A stretch of DNA of 64,000 bases, from contig NZ_LT984803.1 of the NCBI RefSeq assembly GCF_900250115.1, forward strand, positions 1,116,001 to 1,180,000, read 5' to 3'. Under the pieces are notes generated by a model, which saw only the letters and a program-made list of their open reading frames with translations, did no database searches and was not told the origin of the DNA. The DNA is from Cupriavidus taiwanensis (GTDB lineage Bacteria > Pseudomonadota > Gammaproteobacteria > Burkholderiales > Burkholderiaceae). Positions within the stretch are counted from its first letter, which is position 1, and the number at the start of each line of letters is the position of its first letter. Position numbers and translations under genes: made by a program. Of the stretch, positions 17,889 to 27,409 are shown one piece after another.

Positions 17889-19442
17889 TCAGTCTTCCCG
17901 CCGCAGGTGCGGGAACAGGATCACGTCGCGGATATTCGGGCTGTCCGTCAGCAGCATCACCAGCCGGTCGATGCCGATGCCGCAGCCGCCCGTGGGCGGC
18001 ATGCCGTATTCCAGCGCGCGGATATAGTCGGCGTCGAAGTACATCGCTTCCTCGTCGCCGGCGTCCTTCTGCTCGACCTGCTTGCGGAAGCGGTCGGCCT
18101 GGTCCTCGGCATCATTCAGCTCCGAGAAGCCGTTGGCGATCTCGCGGCCGGTGATGAACAGCTCGAAGCGCTCGGTGATGCCCGGTACCATGTCCGAGGC
18201 GCGCGCCAGCGGGGAGACCTCGACCGGATAGTCGACGATAAAGGTCGGCTCCCACAGCTGGCTTTCGGCGGTTTCCTCGAACAGCACCAGTTGCAGTGTG
18301 CCCAGTCCGGCGTTGAGGAACTGCGGCGCATTGGTGTTGACGCCGAACTTCTTCAGCTCGGTGCGCAGGAACTCGGCATCGGCCAGCTGCGCGTCGGTGT
18401 ACTGCGGCGCGAACTTCTGGATCGCCTGGCAGATGGTCAGGCGGTGGAACGGCTTCGACAGGTCGAGCTCGCGCTCCTGGTAGGTCAGCACGGCGCTGCC
18501 GCGCGCGTCGATCGCGGCCTTGCGGATCAGGTCCTCGGTGAAGTCCATCAGCCAGCGGTAGTCGGTGTACGCCGCGTAGAACTCCATCATGGTGAACTCG
18601 GGGTTGTGGCGCGGGCTCACCCCCTCGTTGCGGAAGTTGCGGTTGATCTCGAACACGCGCTCGAAGCCGCCGACGATCAGGCGCTTCAGGTACAGCTCAG
18701 GCGCGATGCGCAGGAACATCTGCATGTCCAGCGCGTTGTGGTGCGTGATGAAGGGCTTGGCCGCGGCGCCGCCCGGGATCGGGTGCAGCATCGGCGTTTC
18801 CACCTCCATGAAGCCGGCATCGGCCATATGGCGGCGCAGCGACGAGATCGCGTCGGTGCGCGCGCGGAAGGTGTTGCGCGTCTCCGGCGACACGATCAGG
18901 TCGACATAGCGCTGGCGGTACTTCATTTCCTGGTCGGCCAGGCCGTGGAACTTGTCCGGCAGCGGGCGCAGCGACTTGGACAGCAGGCGCAGCTCGCGCA
19001 CCTGCACCGACAGCTCGCCCTTGTTGGTGCGGAACAGTTCGCCGCGGGCGCTGATGATGTCGCCCAGGTCCCAGTGCTTGAAGGCGGCGTAGACCTCTTC
19101 GCCGACCTTGTCGCGGGTGATGTAGAACTGGATCTGGCCGCTGCCGTCCTGCACCGTGGCGAAGCTGGCCTTGCCCATCACGCGCTTGAGCATCATGCGG
19201 CCGGCGATGGCGACCTCGACCGGGCTGGCTTCGAGCGCGGCCTGGTCGGTCTCGCCATATTGCGCATGCAGCGCGGCGGCCTGGTGGGTGGGGCGGAAAT
19301 CGTTGGGGAAGGCCACGCCTTGCTGGCGCAGCGCCGCCAGTTTTTCGCGCCGCTCCGCAATGATCTTGTTTTCGTCGACGGCGGGCGTGTCGGCGGCGGC
19401 CTTGTTCTGCGCCTGGGCCTGGGCGCGGTTCGGTTCGGTCAT
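17889..19442 (-). CDS. lysS: Lysyl-tRNA synthetase, class II
   Basis: This 517-residue enzyme charges tRNA-Lys. The N-terminal OB-fold anticodon-binding domain spans about 75-180; the catalytic core has class II motif 1 around [16 protein letters not shown], motif 2 ([20 protein letters not shown]) and motif 3 ([14 protein letters not shown]). The first 30 residues are a low-complexity Gln/Ala stretch common in this group. It is downstream of an SDR gene and prfB on the same strand, as in the prfB-lysS pairing of many proteobacteria. Confidence 0.98.
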   Translation of the reverse strand: MTEPNRAQAQAQNKAAADTPAVDENKIIAERREKLAALRQQGVAFPNDFRPTHQAAALHAQYGETDQAALEASPVEVAIAGRMMLKRVMGKASFATVQDGSGQIQFYITRDKVGEEVYAAFKHWDLGDIISARGELFRTNKGELSVQVRELRLLSKSLRPLPDKFHGLADQEMKYRQRYVDLIVSPETRNTFRARTDAISSLRRHMADAGFMEVETPMLHPIPGGAAAKPFITHHNALDMQMFLRIAPELYLKRLIVGGFERVFEINRNFRNEGVSPRHNPEFTMMEFYAAYTDYRWLMDFTEDLIRKAAIDARGSAVLTYQERELDLSKPFHRLTICQAIQKFAPQYTDAQLADAEFLRTELKKFGVNTNAPQFLNAGLGTLQLVLFEETAESQLWEPTFIVDYPVEVSPLARASDMVPGITERFELFITGREIANGFSELNDAEDQADRFRKQVEQKDAGDEEAMYFDADYIRALEYGMPPTGGCGIGIDRLVMLLTDSPNIRDVILFPHLRRED

Positions 19443-19490
19443 GATGTCGTGTCGGTCGCGCGCCGGATGGCGTGCGGGTTCAGTATGGCT

Positions 19491-20249
19491 TCAGTAGTTG
19501 CGGAGATCGTCCAGCTCGGTGCTGCCGAAATCCGGGCGGTGCAGGTAGGCGACGATGCGGCCGGCGGTTTCCTCGGCTGAGGCGAGCTGCTGGTTGGCCT
19601 TGAGCTCGCGGAAGCGCTGCACCTGGGCAAAATCGGCATCGCGGATGGTGGCCTGCATGCCGGTATCGATCACGCCCGGCGCCAGCGCCACCGCGCGCAC
19701 GGTGCGCGGCGCCCCGGCCTGGGCGTACTCGGCGTTGACCGAGCGCATGAACATGTCGAGCCCCGCCTTGCCGGCGCAGTAAGCGCTCCAGCCTTCGATC
19801 GGGCGCCGTGCCGCGCCGGAGGAGATCGCCAGCACCTTGCGCGGGCAGCCGAACTTCTCGGTGCGCTCCAGGAACGCCGCGGTCATGGTCATCGGCGCGG
19901 CCAGGTTGGTCAGCAGGTGCGGCACCAGCGTCTTTTCCTGCAGCGCCGCGACCGGCCCGATCGGCTCGACCACGCCGGCGTTCAGGATCAGCGTGGCGCT
20001 GGTCGGCGGCAGGTCGAGCGTGTCGAGCACGCTGGCCAGCCAGGTCGCCGCGGGGCCGGCCTGCGCCAGGTCCTGCAGGTGCCAGGCCACCGGCACGCCG
20101 CTGAGCGTGGCGATGCGTTCCAGTTCGGTGTTGCGGCTGCGCGCAACGCAGATCAGGCGGTTGCCCGGCACCAGCAGGGCGTTGGTCAGTGCCGCGCCCA
20201 GCCCGCGCGAGGCGCCGGTGATGATGTACAGGTGATTGGCTTCGCTCAT
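19491..20249 (-). CDS. SDR-family oxidoreductase (sepiapterin-reductase-like)
   Basis: This is a 252-residue short-chain dehydrogenase/reductase. It has the Rossmann glycine motif TGASRGLG (residues 11-18), a NAG motif (ILNAGVVEP), the catalytic Ser (AISSGAARRP) and the YCAGK Tyr/Lys pair. The short form with few extra loops resembles sepiapterin reductase-type SDRs; the substrate is unknown. The gene lies between prfB (100 bp upstream) and lysS (48 bp downstream), probably on one transcript. A function in translation is not implied. Confidence 0.88.
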   Translation of the reverse strand: MSEANHLYIITGASRGLGAALTNALLVPGNRLICVARSRNTELERIATLSGVPVAWHLQDLAQAGPAATWLASVLDTLDLPPTSATLILNAGVVEPIGPVAALQEKTLVPHLLTNLAAPMTMTAAFLERTEKFGCPRKVLAISSGAARRPIEGWSAYCAGKAGLDMFMRSVNAEYAQAGAPRTVRAVALAPGVIDTGMQATIRDADFAQVQRFRELKANQQLASAEETAGRIVAYLHRPDFGSTELDDLRNY

Positions 20250-20289
20250 GGTGCCCCGGTCGGAAAGGCCGTCGTGCCGGCATGGCGCG

Positions 20290-20341
20290 GGCGGCGGTAC
20301 AGCGATGGATGGGTTGCTGTGCCGCCGCCGGCCGGCGGCGG
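20290..20341 (-). repeat. Overlapping hairpins after prfB
   Basis: Two mutually exclusive structures share bases. One is a stem of about 14 bp between 20290-20303 and 20316-20329 (one G-T pair). The other is a perfect 20-bp palindrome at 20322-20341 (CCGCCGCCGG / CCGGCGGCGG). They lie in the 100-bp gap between prfB and the SDR gene; no T run follows. Confidence 0.5.
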
Positions 20342-20349
20342 GTACGGTC

Positions 20350-21454
20350 TCAGAGTCCCTGCTTGAGGCTGGCCTCGATGAACGGGTCCAGGTCGCCGTC
20401 CAGCACCTTCTGGGTGTTGGACATCTCCACGTTGGTGCGCAGGTCCTTGATGCGGCTCTGGTCCAGCACGTAGGAGCGGATCTGGTGGCCCCAGCCCACG
20501 TCGGTCTTGCCGGCCTCGAGCTTGTCGGCCTCGGCCTGGCGCTTGCGCATCTCGTGCTCGTACAGGCGCGACTTCAGCATCGACATGGCTTCGGCGCGGT
20601 TGCGGTGCTGCGAGCGGTCGTTCTGGCACTGCACCACGATCCCGGTCGGAATGTGCGTGATGCGCACGGCCGAATCGGTCTTGTTGATGTGCTGGCCGCC
20701 CGCGCCCGACGCGCGGTAGGTATCCACGCGCAAGTCCGCCGGGTTGATCTCGACCTCGAACGAATCGTCCACCTCGGGATAGACGAACACCGACGAGAAC
20801 GAGGTATGGCGCCCGCCCGACGAATCGAACGGCGACTTGCGCACCAGGCGGTGCACGCCGGTTTCGGTGCGCAGGTAGCCAAAGGCGTATTCGCCCTCGA
20901 TCTTGATGGTCGCGCTCTTGATGCCGGCCACGTCGCCTTCGGACTCTTCCAGCACCTCGGCCTTGAAGCCCTTGCGCTCGCAGTACTTCAGGTACTGGCG
21001 CAGCAGCATCGAGGCCCAGTCGCACGCTTCGGTGCCGCCGGCGCCGGCCTGGATGTCGATAAAGGCGTTGGCCTGGTCCATCTCGCCGGCGAACATGCGG
21101 CGGAATTCCATGTCCGCCACCACCGCCTCGAAGCCCTTGACGTCGGTCTCGATCGACTCGAGGGTGTCGTCGTCGCCTTCTTCCCGGGCGAGCTCGAACA
21201 GCTCTTCGGCACCGACGAGGTCATCGGTGAGCTTGCCCAGGACGCCGACCACGCCCTCGAGCATCTTCTTTTCCTTGCCTAGGTCCTGGGCCCGCTTGGG
21301 GTTGTTCCAGACGTCGGGGTCTTCCAGCAGGCCGTTGACTTCGTCCAGCCTTCCTACTTTGACATCGTAGTCAAAGATACCCCCGTAGATCTTCCGTCCG
21401 GGAACGGAGATCGGAGATGGCACCGGAGATGGCGTTGAGGCGTTCTGCTTCCAT
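20350..21454 (-). CDS. prfB: Peptide chain release factor 2, with +1 frameshift
   Basis: RF2 recognises UAA and UGA stop codons and triggers peptide release. The gene is read in two frames. A 27-codon zero frame starts at the ATG at 21454 ([10 protein letters not shown]...EDLRGYL) and meets an in-frame TGA at 21373-21371. A +1 shift at CTT TGA C continues as [13 protein letters not shown], giving 367 aa. The shift site has the standard elements: an internal Shine-Dalgarno GGGGG three bases before CTT, and UGA followed by C. The tripeptide anticodon SPF (KSPFDSSGG) and the catalytic GGQ ([11 protein letters not shown]) are both present. A TATAAT box lies at 21487-21482. Confidence 0.97.
21370..21385 (-). 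promoter_or_regulatory. prfB: prfB programmed +1 frameshift site
   Basis: Read on the minus strand: GGGGG, TAT, CTT, TGA, C. It matches the well-known E. coli prfB recoding site. When RF2 is scarce the ribosome pauses at the UGA and slips forward one base on CUU, so RF2 regulates its own synthesis. Confidence 0.95.
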
Positions 21455-21481
21455 GATGTTCCTGCGCTTCGAAAACCTCGA

Positions 21482-21487
21482 ATTATA
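21482..21487 (-). promoter_or_regulatory. Probable -10 box of prfB
   Basis: TATAAT on the minus strand lies 27 nt before the prfB ATG. The -35 region is GC-rich and does not match consensus. Confidence 0.45.
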
Positions 21488-21646
21488 GCGGATCGGCACG
21501 GCAGATCGGGGCTTCGCGGGCGCAGCGGCGCGGCCGCGAACCGAACGGAACTGCGCCGGCGCGGTCTATCCCGCGGTGCCGGCCGGCGCACGCGGCGATA
21601 ATACGGGTCGCAAGCCGCCCCCGGCACAGACCAAGAACAGGGACGC

Positions 21647-22372
21647 ATGACGAAAACCAGACATGACATCGAGCCAGGCCGGCGCCGCGCGCTGGGCCTG
21701 CTGCTGGCGGCCGCGACGGCGGCGCTCACGGCCGCCTGCGGCACCACGGGCGGGCCCGTGCCGGACGGCTACTACCGCGTCGAGCGCGGCGACACGCTGT
21801 ATTCGATCGCGCGCAAGCACCGCCGCAGCGTGCGCGACCTGAGCCGCTGGAACAGCGACATCACCAGCCCGGGCCAGATCGAGGTGGGGCAATTGATCCG
21901 GGTGCGGCCGCCCGGCGCCGCGGCCAGTGGCGCCACGGCGTCGAGCGGCACCGGCCAGGCCGTGACCGATACGCCGCGGGTCGACGGCGCCGCGGCATCG
22001 CGGCCGCCGGCCAGCAGCATCAGCCTGCAATGGCCGGCCGACGGCCGCGTCACGGCCGGCTTTGCGCCGCCCGCCAGCAAGGGCCTGAGCATCGCCGTGC
22101 CGGCCAACGGCACGGTGCGCGCCGCCGCCGCCGGCCGCGCCATCCATGTCGGCAACCTGCGCGGCTATGGGATGCTGGTGATCGTCAAGCACAACGACGA
22201 CTGGCTCACCGTCTATGGCAACCTCGACCAGCCGCTGGTCAGCGAGGGCGCGCAGGTGTCGGCGGGGCAGGACGTGGGCCGCATGGGCGCGAGCCCGAGC
22301 GAGCTGCACTTCGAGGTGCGCGGCAACGGCAAGCCGGTGAATCCGGCCAGCTACCTGCCGTCGCGCGGCTGA
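21647..22372 (+). CDS. LysM / degenerate M23 lipoprotein (NlpD/EnvC-like)
   Basis: This 241-residue predicted outer-membrane lipoprotein has a signal peptide ending at a lipobox (LTAAC, Cys31). A LysM peptidoglycan-binding domain spans about 42-88 ([16 protein letters not shown]), followed by a Ser/Ala linker and an M23 fold (about 128-237). Most zinc and catalytic residues of M23 are replaced: H-x3-D reads SKGLS, YaH reads YGN, and HLHFE reads ELHFE. This pattern fits NlpD/EnvC-type amidase activators, which lost protease activity, so a role in septum splitting is likely but inferred. AGGGACG precedes the ATG. It is the only plus-strand gene between recJ and prfB. Confidence 0.88.
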   Translation: MTKTRHDIEPGRRRALGLLLAAATAALTAACGTTGGPVPDGYYRVERGDTLYSIARKHRRSVRDLSRWNSDITSPGQIEVGQLIRVRPPGAAASGATASSGTGQAVTDTPRVDGAAASRPPASSISLQWPADGRVTAGFAPPASKGLSIAVPANGTVRAAAAGRAIHVGNLRGYGMLVIVKHNDDWLTVYGNLDQPLVSEGAQVSAGQDVGRMGASPSELHFEVRGNGKPVNPASYLPSRG

Positions 22373-22399
22373 GCGGGGCGCGCCGCGCCCCCGGGCACG

Positions 22400-24106
22400 C
22401 TACTGCGCGTGCTCGATCACCAGTTGCACGCGGGTAACGCCGTTGAAGGTGTTGTTGTCGAGCCGGTAGGCCACCTGCGCGCTGGCGCCGAGCGAGTCGG
22501 CATGGTTGAACCAGATCGCGTCGAAGCGCTGGCTGCCGCGCCCCAGCTGCAGCTTGAGGTGCTTGCCCTTGAGCACGCTCTGGCGCAGCACCTCGAATTC
22601 GCCGCAGAAGGTCGGCGCCGGAAAGCCCTGGCCCCACACCTGCTGCTCCAGCAGGGTGACGAACTCCGGGCTGAAGCACTGGTCCTCGATATCGCCGTCG
22701 GTCTCGATCACGCGTGCCAGCTGGTCGTCGGTCAGCCACTCGCGCCCGACCGCCTCGAACGCTTCCTGGAATTCGGCAAAGCGCTCGGCGCGCACGGTCA
22801 GCCCCGCCGCCATGGCGTGGCCGCCGAACTTGAGGAGCATGCCGGGATGGCGCTTGGACACCAGGTCGAGCGCATCGCGCAGGTGGAAGCCCGGGATCGA
22901 GCGGCCCGAGCCCTTGACCGTGGTCTCGTCGCCCGGCGCGAAGGTGATGGTGGGGCGGTGGAACCTGTCCTTCAGCCGCGACGCCACGATGCCGATCACG
23001 CCCTGGTGCCAGGTATCGTTGAACACGCTCACGGTATAGCGCGCCGACGCGTCGGCGCCGGCGAGCCCGGCCATGGGCTGCTCCAGGATGCGCAGCGCCT
23101 CCTGCTGCATGCCGGCCTCGATGTCGCGCCGCTCGCGGTTCATGCTGTCCAGCTCCTGGGCGATTTCCCAGGCGCGGCTGGCATCGTCGGTGAGCAGGCA
23201 TTCGATGCCCAGCGACATGTCGGCCAGCCGGCCGGCCGCGTTCAGCCGCGGCCCGAGGCCGAAGCCCAGGTCGAAGGTATTGGCGCGCGCGGCCTCGCGG
23301 CCGGCGGCGCGGAACAGCGCGGCCACGCCGGGCTGCATGCGGCCGGCGCGCATGCGGCGCAGGCCCTGCGCCACCAGGATGCGGTTGTTGGTGTCCAGCT
23401 TGACCACGTCGGCCACGGTGCCCAGCGCCACCAGGTCCAGCAGGGTCTGCAGCGGCGGCTGGGTCTGCTGGGTGTACACGCCGCGCCGGCGCAGCTCGGC
23501 GCGCAGCGCCAGCAGCACGTAGAACATCACGCCCACGCCTGCCAGGTTCTTGCTGGGGAATTCGCAGCCCGGCTGGTTCGGGTTGACGATCACCGCGGCC
23601 TGCGGCAGTTCCGAGCCCGGCAGGTGGTGGTCGGTCACCACCACGTCGATGCCCAGCGCATTGGCCGCAGCGACGCCGTCGACGCTGGCGATGCCATTGT
23701 CGACCGTGACGATCACGTCCGGATTCTGCCTGGCCGCCAGCGCGACGATCTCCGGGGTCAGGCCGTAGCCGTACTCGAAGCGGTTGGGCACGATGTACTC
23801 GACCCGCGCGCCCAGCATGCGCAGCCCGCGCACGCCCACCGCGCAGGCGGTGGCGCCGTCGCAGTCATAGTCGGCGACGATCAGCAGGCGCTTGCCGGCG
23901 GCGATGGCGTCGGCCAGGTAGGCCGCGGCGTGGCCGATGCCCTTCATGGCCGCGGGCGGCACCAGTTCGGGCAGATCGGTGGCCAGTTCGGTGGTGCGGG
24001 CCACGCCGCGCGCGGCCAGGATGCGCGCCAGCGTCGGGTGCAGGCCGGTGGCCGCCAGCGCGCTGGCGTGTTCAGGGGAATATTGGCGGATGGCGATCCG
24101 GGTCAT
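22400..24106 (-). CDS. recJ: Single-strand DNA exonuclease RecJ
   Basis: This 568-residue 5'-3' ssDNA exonuclease works in recombination and mismatch repair. DHH-family metal motifs are VADYDCDGATA (about 78-88), VTVDNGI, VVVTDHHLPG and a LDLVALGTVADVV segment. The DHHA1 domain holds GRSIPGFHLRDAL and FGGHAMAAGLTV. The C-terminal OB-like region is complete and the length is normal (E. coli 577). It follows the COG4255-type gene by 36 bp on the same strand. Confidence 0.97.
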   Translation of the reverse strand: MTRIAIRQYSPEHASALAATGLHPTLARILAARGVARTTELATDLPELVPPAAMKGIGHAAAYLADAIAAGKRLLIVADYDCDGATACAVGVRGLRMLGARVEYIVPNRFEYGYGLTPEIVALAARQNPDVIVTVDNGIASVDGVAAANALGIDVVVTDHHLPGSELPQAAVIVNPNQPGCEFPSKNLAGVGVMFYVLLALRAELRRRGVYTQQTQPPLQTLLDLVALGTVADVVKLDTNNRILVAQGLRRMRAGRMQPGVAALFRAAGREAARANTFDLGFGLGPRLNAAGRLADMSLGIECLLTDDASRAWEIAQELDSMNRERRDIEAGMQQEALRILEQPMAGLAGADASARYTVSVFNDTWHQGVIGIVASRLKDRFHRPTITFAPGDETTVKGSGRSIPGFHLRDALDLVSKRHPGMLLKFGGHAMAAGLTVRAERFAEFQEAFEAVGREWLTDDQLARVIETDGDIEDQCFSPEFVTLLEQQVWGQGFPAPTFCGEFEVLRQSVLKGKHLKLQLGRGSQRFDAIWFNHADSLGASAQVAYRLDNNTFNGVTRVQLVIEHAQ

Positions 24107-24142
24107 GGGCGGGGCGGCAGTGGGGTGTCGGGGGCGATAACT

Positions 24143-25267
24143 TCAGGCGGCGAGGGCGAGGTCGGACAGCAGCGCGCGCCAGTCGCCGCGCTGCCCCATG
24201 CCGCGCCAGAACTTGCGCAGGTCGGCGCGCCGCACGGTGAACTCGGCAAAGTGGTTCTCGCCGCCCAGCACCAGCGTGATGGCGCCGATATTGCCGGCCG
24301 CCAGCGCTTCCAGCGCCGGGCCGAACCAGTCGGCATCGAGCGCGTGCATGCGGTCCAGCCACAGCCCCCAGTCTTCGGCGATATGCGCCTCGGTGGCGCT
24401 GTCGAGCATGGCCAGCACCGAGCCCTCGAGCGCGGCCGCGCCGGCCAGCCCTGCCGGCGCCGGCAGCACGCGGCTGCCGGCGGCCAGCGCCAGGCCGCTC
24501 AGGAACGGGTCGTTGCTCAGCACCGTGCCGGCCAGTTGCGGCACCGGCTGCAGCGCGCCGCCGCCGTACAGCCAGACCGAATTGACCGGCACCTCGCCGG
24601 CGGCCTCGCGCGCCTGGTTGACGCGGTGGTCGAACCACGTCATCTGGATTTCGTTCTGCAGCCGGCGCCAGTCGCGCGCGCGCGCGCCGGCCTGCATCCA
24701 GATGTCGATATTGCGGCCCGCCGCGCGCAGCGGCGTGGTCGCCTCGAGCGGGCCGAACACGGCTTCGGGCAGGTACCAGCGCTGCGGGCAGGGCGTCTCC
24801 AGCGCGATGCCGGACTCCTGCAGCAGCGCGTCGATGGCCTCGCGCAGCGCGCTCGCTTCCTGCTGGCGCAGGCCGAGCTGGCCCGGCGGCATCAGCACCA
24901 GGTGATCGCGCGCGGCATGGATGTGCACCGGCTGCAGGCAGGCCCAGGACTGGCCGTCGGCGGCGCTGCCCGCGGGAGTGCCGGCGGCCGCGCCGCCGCT
25001 GTCGGCCAGCCGCATATAGGGCGCCAGCGGCACCCGCACCGTGTCCAGTCCGGCCTTGCCGGCCAGCCAGCGTTCCTGCGGCAGGCTGCGCAGGAAAGGT
25101 TCGTCGTGCCGCTCGCGCGGGCCGGGGGCGGCCCGGGTCAGCAACTTTCCGAGCGCCGGCAGCTCCAATTGCCGCAGCAGCGCGCCGGGGACGACGTCGT
25201 CGCGGCCGTCGTCGCCGGCGCCGGGCGGGACGGAAAAGGGCACAATCAGGGTCAGGTGCGTCATCAT
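24143..25267 (-). CDS. Uncharacterised COG4255 / 'RpfE-type' protein
   Basis: This is a 374-residue cytoplasmic protein of a family found next to recJ in beta-proteobacteria and often labelled regulatory protein RpfE type; some annotations compare it to phosphoglycerate-mutase-like proteins. I recognise it by MTHLTLIVPFSVPPGA, the RWYLPEAVFGPLEATTPL stretch and the DIWMQ...EIQMTWFDHRVNQARE motif. No catalytic motif is evident. The start codon could be the ATG at 25267 or the next one at 25264. The gene is probably co-transcribed with recJ. Confidence 0.75.
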   Translation of the reverse strand: MMTHLTLIVPFSVPPGAGDDGRDDVVPGALLRQLELPALGKLLTRAAPGPRERHDEPFLRSLPQERWLAGKAGLDTVRVPLAPYMRLADSGGAAAGTPAGSAADGQSWACLQPVHIHAARDHLVLMPPGQLGLRQQEASALREAIDALLQESGIALETPCPQRWYLPEAVFGPLEATTPLRAAGRNIDIWMQAGARARDWRRLQNEIQMTWFDHRVNQAREAAGEVPVNSVWLYGGGALQPVPQLAGTVLSNDPFLSGLALAAGSRVLPAPAGLAGAAALEGSVLAMLDSATEAHIAEDWGLWLDRMHALDADWFGPALEALAAGNIGAITLVLGGENHFAEFTVRRADLRKFWRGMGQRGDWRALLSDLALAA

Positions 25268-25413
25268 GGTGGCGAGATTGTAAACTCCCGGCTGGCTCGC
25301 GCCAGTCCCGGACGCTGCCGCGGCGTGACCGTGGCGCCGCCCTCCCTTGGCGAGCGTGCCGCCGGCGGCGCCCCGAAGGGCACTGGCGCTATCCCGAAAC
25401 AACAGGAATCCTC

Positions 25414-26664
25414 TTGAAATTTCCCTACGAGTGGCAGATCGGCTGGCGATACACCCGCGCAAGCAAGCGCGCCAGCCGCAACACCTTCATTTCGTTTATC
25501 TCGATGATCTCGATGCTGGGCATCGCACTGGGCGTGGCCGCGCTGATCGTGGTGCTGTCGGTGATGAACGGGTTCCAGAAGGAAGTGCGCGACCGCATGC
25601 TGTCGGTGCTGGCGCATATCGAGGTGATCGGCCCGTCGGCGCTGCCGGACTGGCAGAAGACCGCGGCCGAGGCGCTGCAGAACAAGGAAGTGGTCGGCGC
25701 CGCGCCCTACGTGGCGGCGCAGGCCATGCTGACCCGCGACGATGCCGTGCGCGGCGTGCTGCTGCGCGGCGTGGAGCCGTCGCAGGAACCCAAAGTGTCC
25801 GAGATCGGCAGCCAGTTCCGCGCCGGCAGCATGGCGGCGCTGGTGCCGGGCAGCTTCGGCATCGCGCTGGGCAACGAGCTGGCCAATGCCATGGGCGTCC
25901 AGGTCGGCGACAAGGTCACGCTGCTGGCGCCGCAGGGCACCATCACGCCGGCGGGCGTGCTGCCGCGGCTCAAGCAGTTCACCGTGGTGGGCGTGTTTTC
26001 GTCCGGCCACTTCGAGTTCGACAGCGCGCTGGCGCTGGTCAACCTGCAGGACGCCGAGACCCTGTTCCGCCTGAGCGGCCCCACCGGGGTGCGCCTGAAG
26101 CTGCAGGACATGCAGCGCGCGCCGCTGGTGGCGCAGGAACTGGCCGGCACCATGTCCGGCGAGCTTTACCTGCGCGACTGGTCGAAGCAGAACCGCAACT
26201 GGTTTGCCGCGGTGCAGACCGAGAAGCGCATGATGTTCATCATCCTGACCCTGATCATCGCGGTGGCCGCGTTCAACCTGGTGTCGACGCTGGTGATGAC
26301 CGTCACCGACAAGCAGGCCGATATCGCCATCCTGCGCACCATGGGCGCGCAGCCGGGCTCGATCATGAAGATCTTCATTGTGCAGGGCGTGGCCATCGGC
26401 TTTATCGGCACGCTGCTGGGGGTGGCCGGCGGCACGCTGATCGCCACCAATATCGACGTGATCGTGCCCTTCATCGAGCGGCTGCTGCACGTGCAGTTCC
26501 TGCCGCGCGACATCTATTTCATCAGCCAACTGCCTTCCGATCCCCGCGTGAACGATATCGCCACCATCGGCATCATCTCTTTCGTGCTGGCCACGCTGGC
26601 CACGCTCTATCCCAGCTGGCGCGCCGCCCGCGTCAACCCGGCGGAGGCGCTGCGCTATGAGTGA
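25414..26664 (+). CDS. lolC: Lipoprotein-releasing ABC transporter permease (LolC/E type)
   Basis: This 416-residue inner-membrane protein with LolD extracts lipoproteins for transfer to LolA. The FtsX/LolC architecture is clear: TM1 (about 28-50, [20 protein letters not shown]), a large periplasmic domain (about 55-260), then three TMs (about 270-290, 320-345, 375-395) ending [15 protein letters not shown]. Only one permease gene is present, so the complex is probably a homodimer, LolF-like. The start is TTG at 25414 after an AGGA; no better start is in frame. It overlaps lolD by 8 bp. Confidence 0.94.
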   Translation: MKFPYEWQIGWRYTRASKRASRNTFISFISMISMLGIALGVAALIVVLSVMNGFQKEVRDRMLSVLAHIEVIGPSALPDWQKTAAEALQNKEVVGAAPYVAAQAMLTRDDAVRGVLLRGVEPSQEPKVSEIGSQFRAGSMAALVPGSFGIALGNELANAMGVQVGDKVTLLAPQGTITPAGVLPRLKQFTVVGVFSSGHFEFDSALALVNLQDAETLFRLSGPTGVRLKLQDMQRAPLVAQELAGTMSGELYLRDWSKQNRNWFAAVQTEKRMMFIILTLIIAVAAFNLVSTLVMTVTDKQADIAILRTMGAQPGSIMKIFIVQGVAIGFIGTLLGVAGGTLIATNIDVIVPFIERLLHVQFLPRDIYFISQLPSDPRVNDIATIGIISFVLATLATLYPSWRAARVNPAEALRYE

Positions 26665-27397
26665 AGCCGTGCTGCAAGCCGATACCTCCACATCCGCGCC
26701 GGGCCTGCCGCGCACCGGTGCGCCGGTGCTGGTGGCCGAGGGCCTGACCAAGCGCTTCCGCCAGGGCGAGCTCGACGTCGACGTGCTGCGTGGCGTCGAC
26801 GTGCGCGTCAATGCCGGCGAAAAGGTGGCCATCGTGGGCGCCTCGGGTTCGGGCAAGAGCACGCTGCTGCATGTGCTGGGCGGGCTCGACGAGCCCGATT
26901 CCGGCCGCGTCGCGCTGCTCGGCAAGCCCTTCACGGCGCTGCGCGAGCGCGAGCGCAACGTGGTGCGCAACCGCTCGCTGGGCTTTGTCTACCAGTTCCA
27001 CCACCTGCTGCCGGAATTCACCGCGCTCGACAACGTGGCGATGCCGCTGCGCATCCGCGGGCTGACCCAGCATGCCGCGCGCGAGACCGCGCAGGCAATG
27101 CTGGAGCGCGTCGGGCTGGGCGGGCGCTCGCGGCACCGGCCGGGCGAGTTGTCGGGCGGCGAGCGCCAGCGCGTCGCCATCGCGCGCGCGCTGGTGGGCC
27201 AGCCGGCCTGCGTGCTGGCCGACGAGCCCACCGGCAATCTCGACGACCACACCGCCGGCGGCGTCTATGACCTGATGCTGGAACTGTCGCGCACGCTCGG
27301 CACCAGCTTCGTCATCGTCACCCACGACCTCGACCTGGCCGGCCGCTGCGACCGCGTGCTGCGGCTGCGCGACGGCCACCTGCACCAGGAACGCTGA
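26657..27397 (+). CDS. lolD: Lipoprotein-releasing ABC transporter ATPase
   Basis: This 246-residue ATPase powers the Lol exporter. Walker A is GASGSGKST (about 60-68), the ABC signature [15 protein letters not shown], Walker [12 protein letters not shown], and the H-loop VTHDLDLAG. The N-terminus carries about 20 extra residues before the conserved core. It overlaps the lolC 3' end by 8 bp (translational coupling) and is followed by tatD after 12 bp. Confidence 0.96.
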   Translation: MSEAVLQADTSTSAPGLPRTGAPVLVAEGLTKRFRQGELDVDVLRGVDVRVNAGEKVAIVGASGSGKSTLLHVLGGLDEPDSGRVALLGKPFTALRERERNVVRNRSLGFVYQFHHLLPEFTALDNVAMPLRIRGLTQHAARETAQAMLERVGLGGRSRHRPGELSGGERQRVAIARALVGQPACVLADEPTGNLDDHTAGGVYDLMLELSRTLGTSFVIVTHDLDLAGRCDRVLRLRDGHLHQER

Positions 27398-27409
27398 AGC
27401 GGCGCGGCC

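Noticed and set aside
22409..25417. Open frame of about 1000 codons on the plus strand
   Set aside because: Runs opposite recJ and the COG4255 gene, both of which are well supported; no motif is present.
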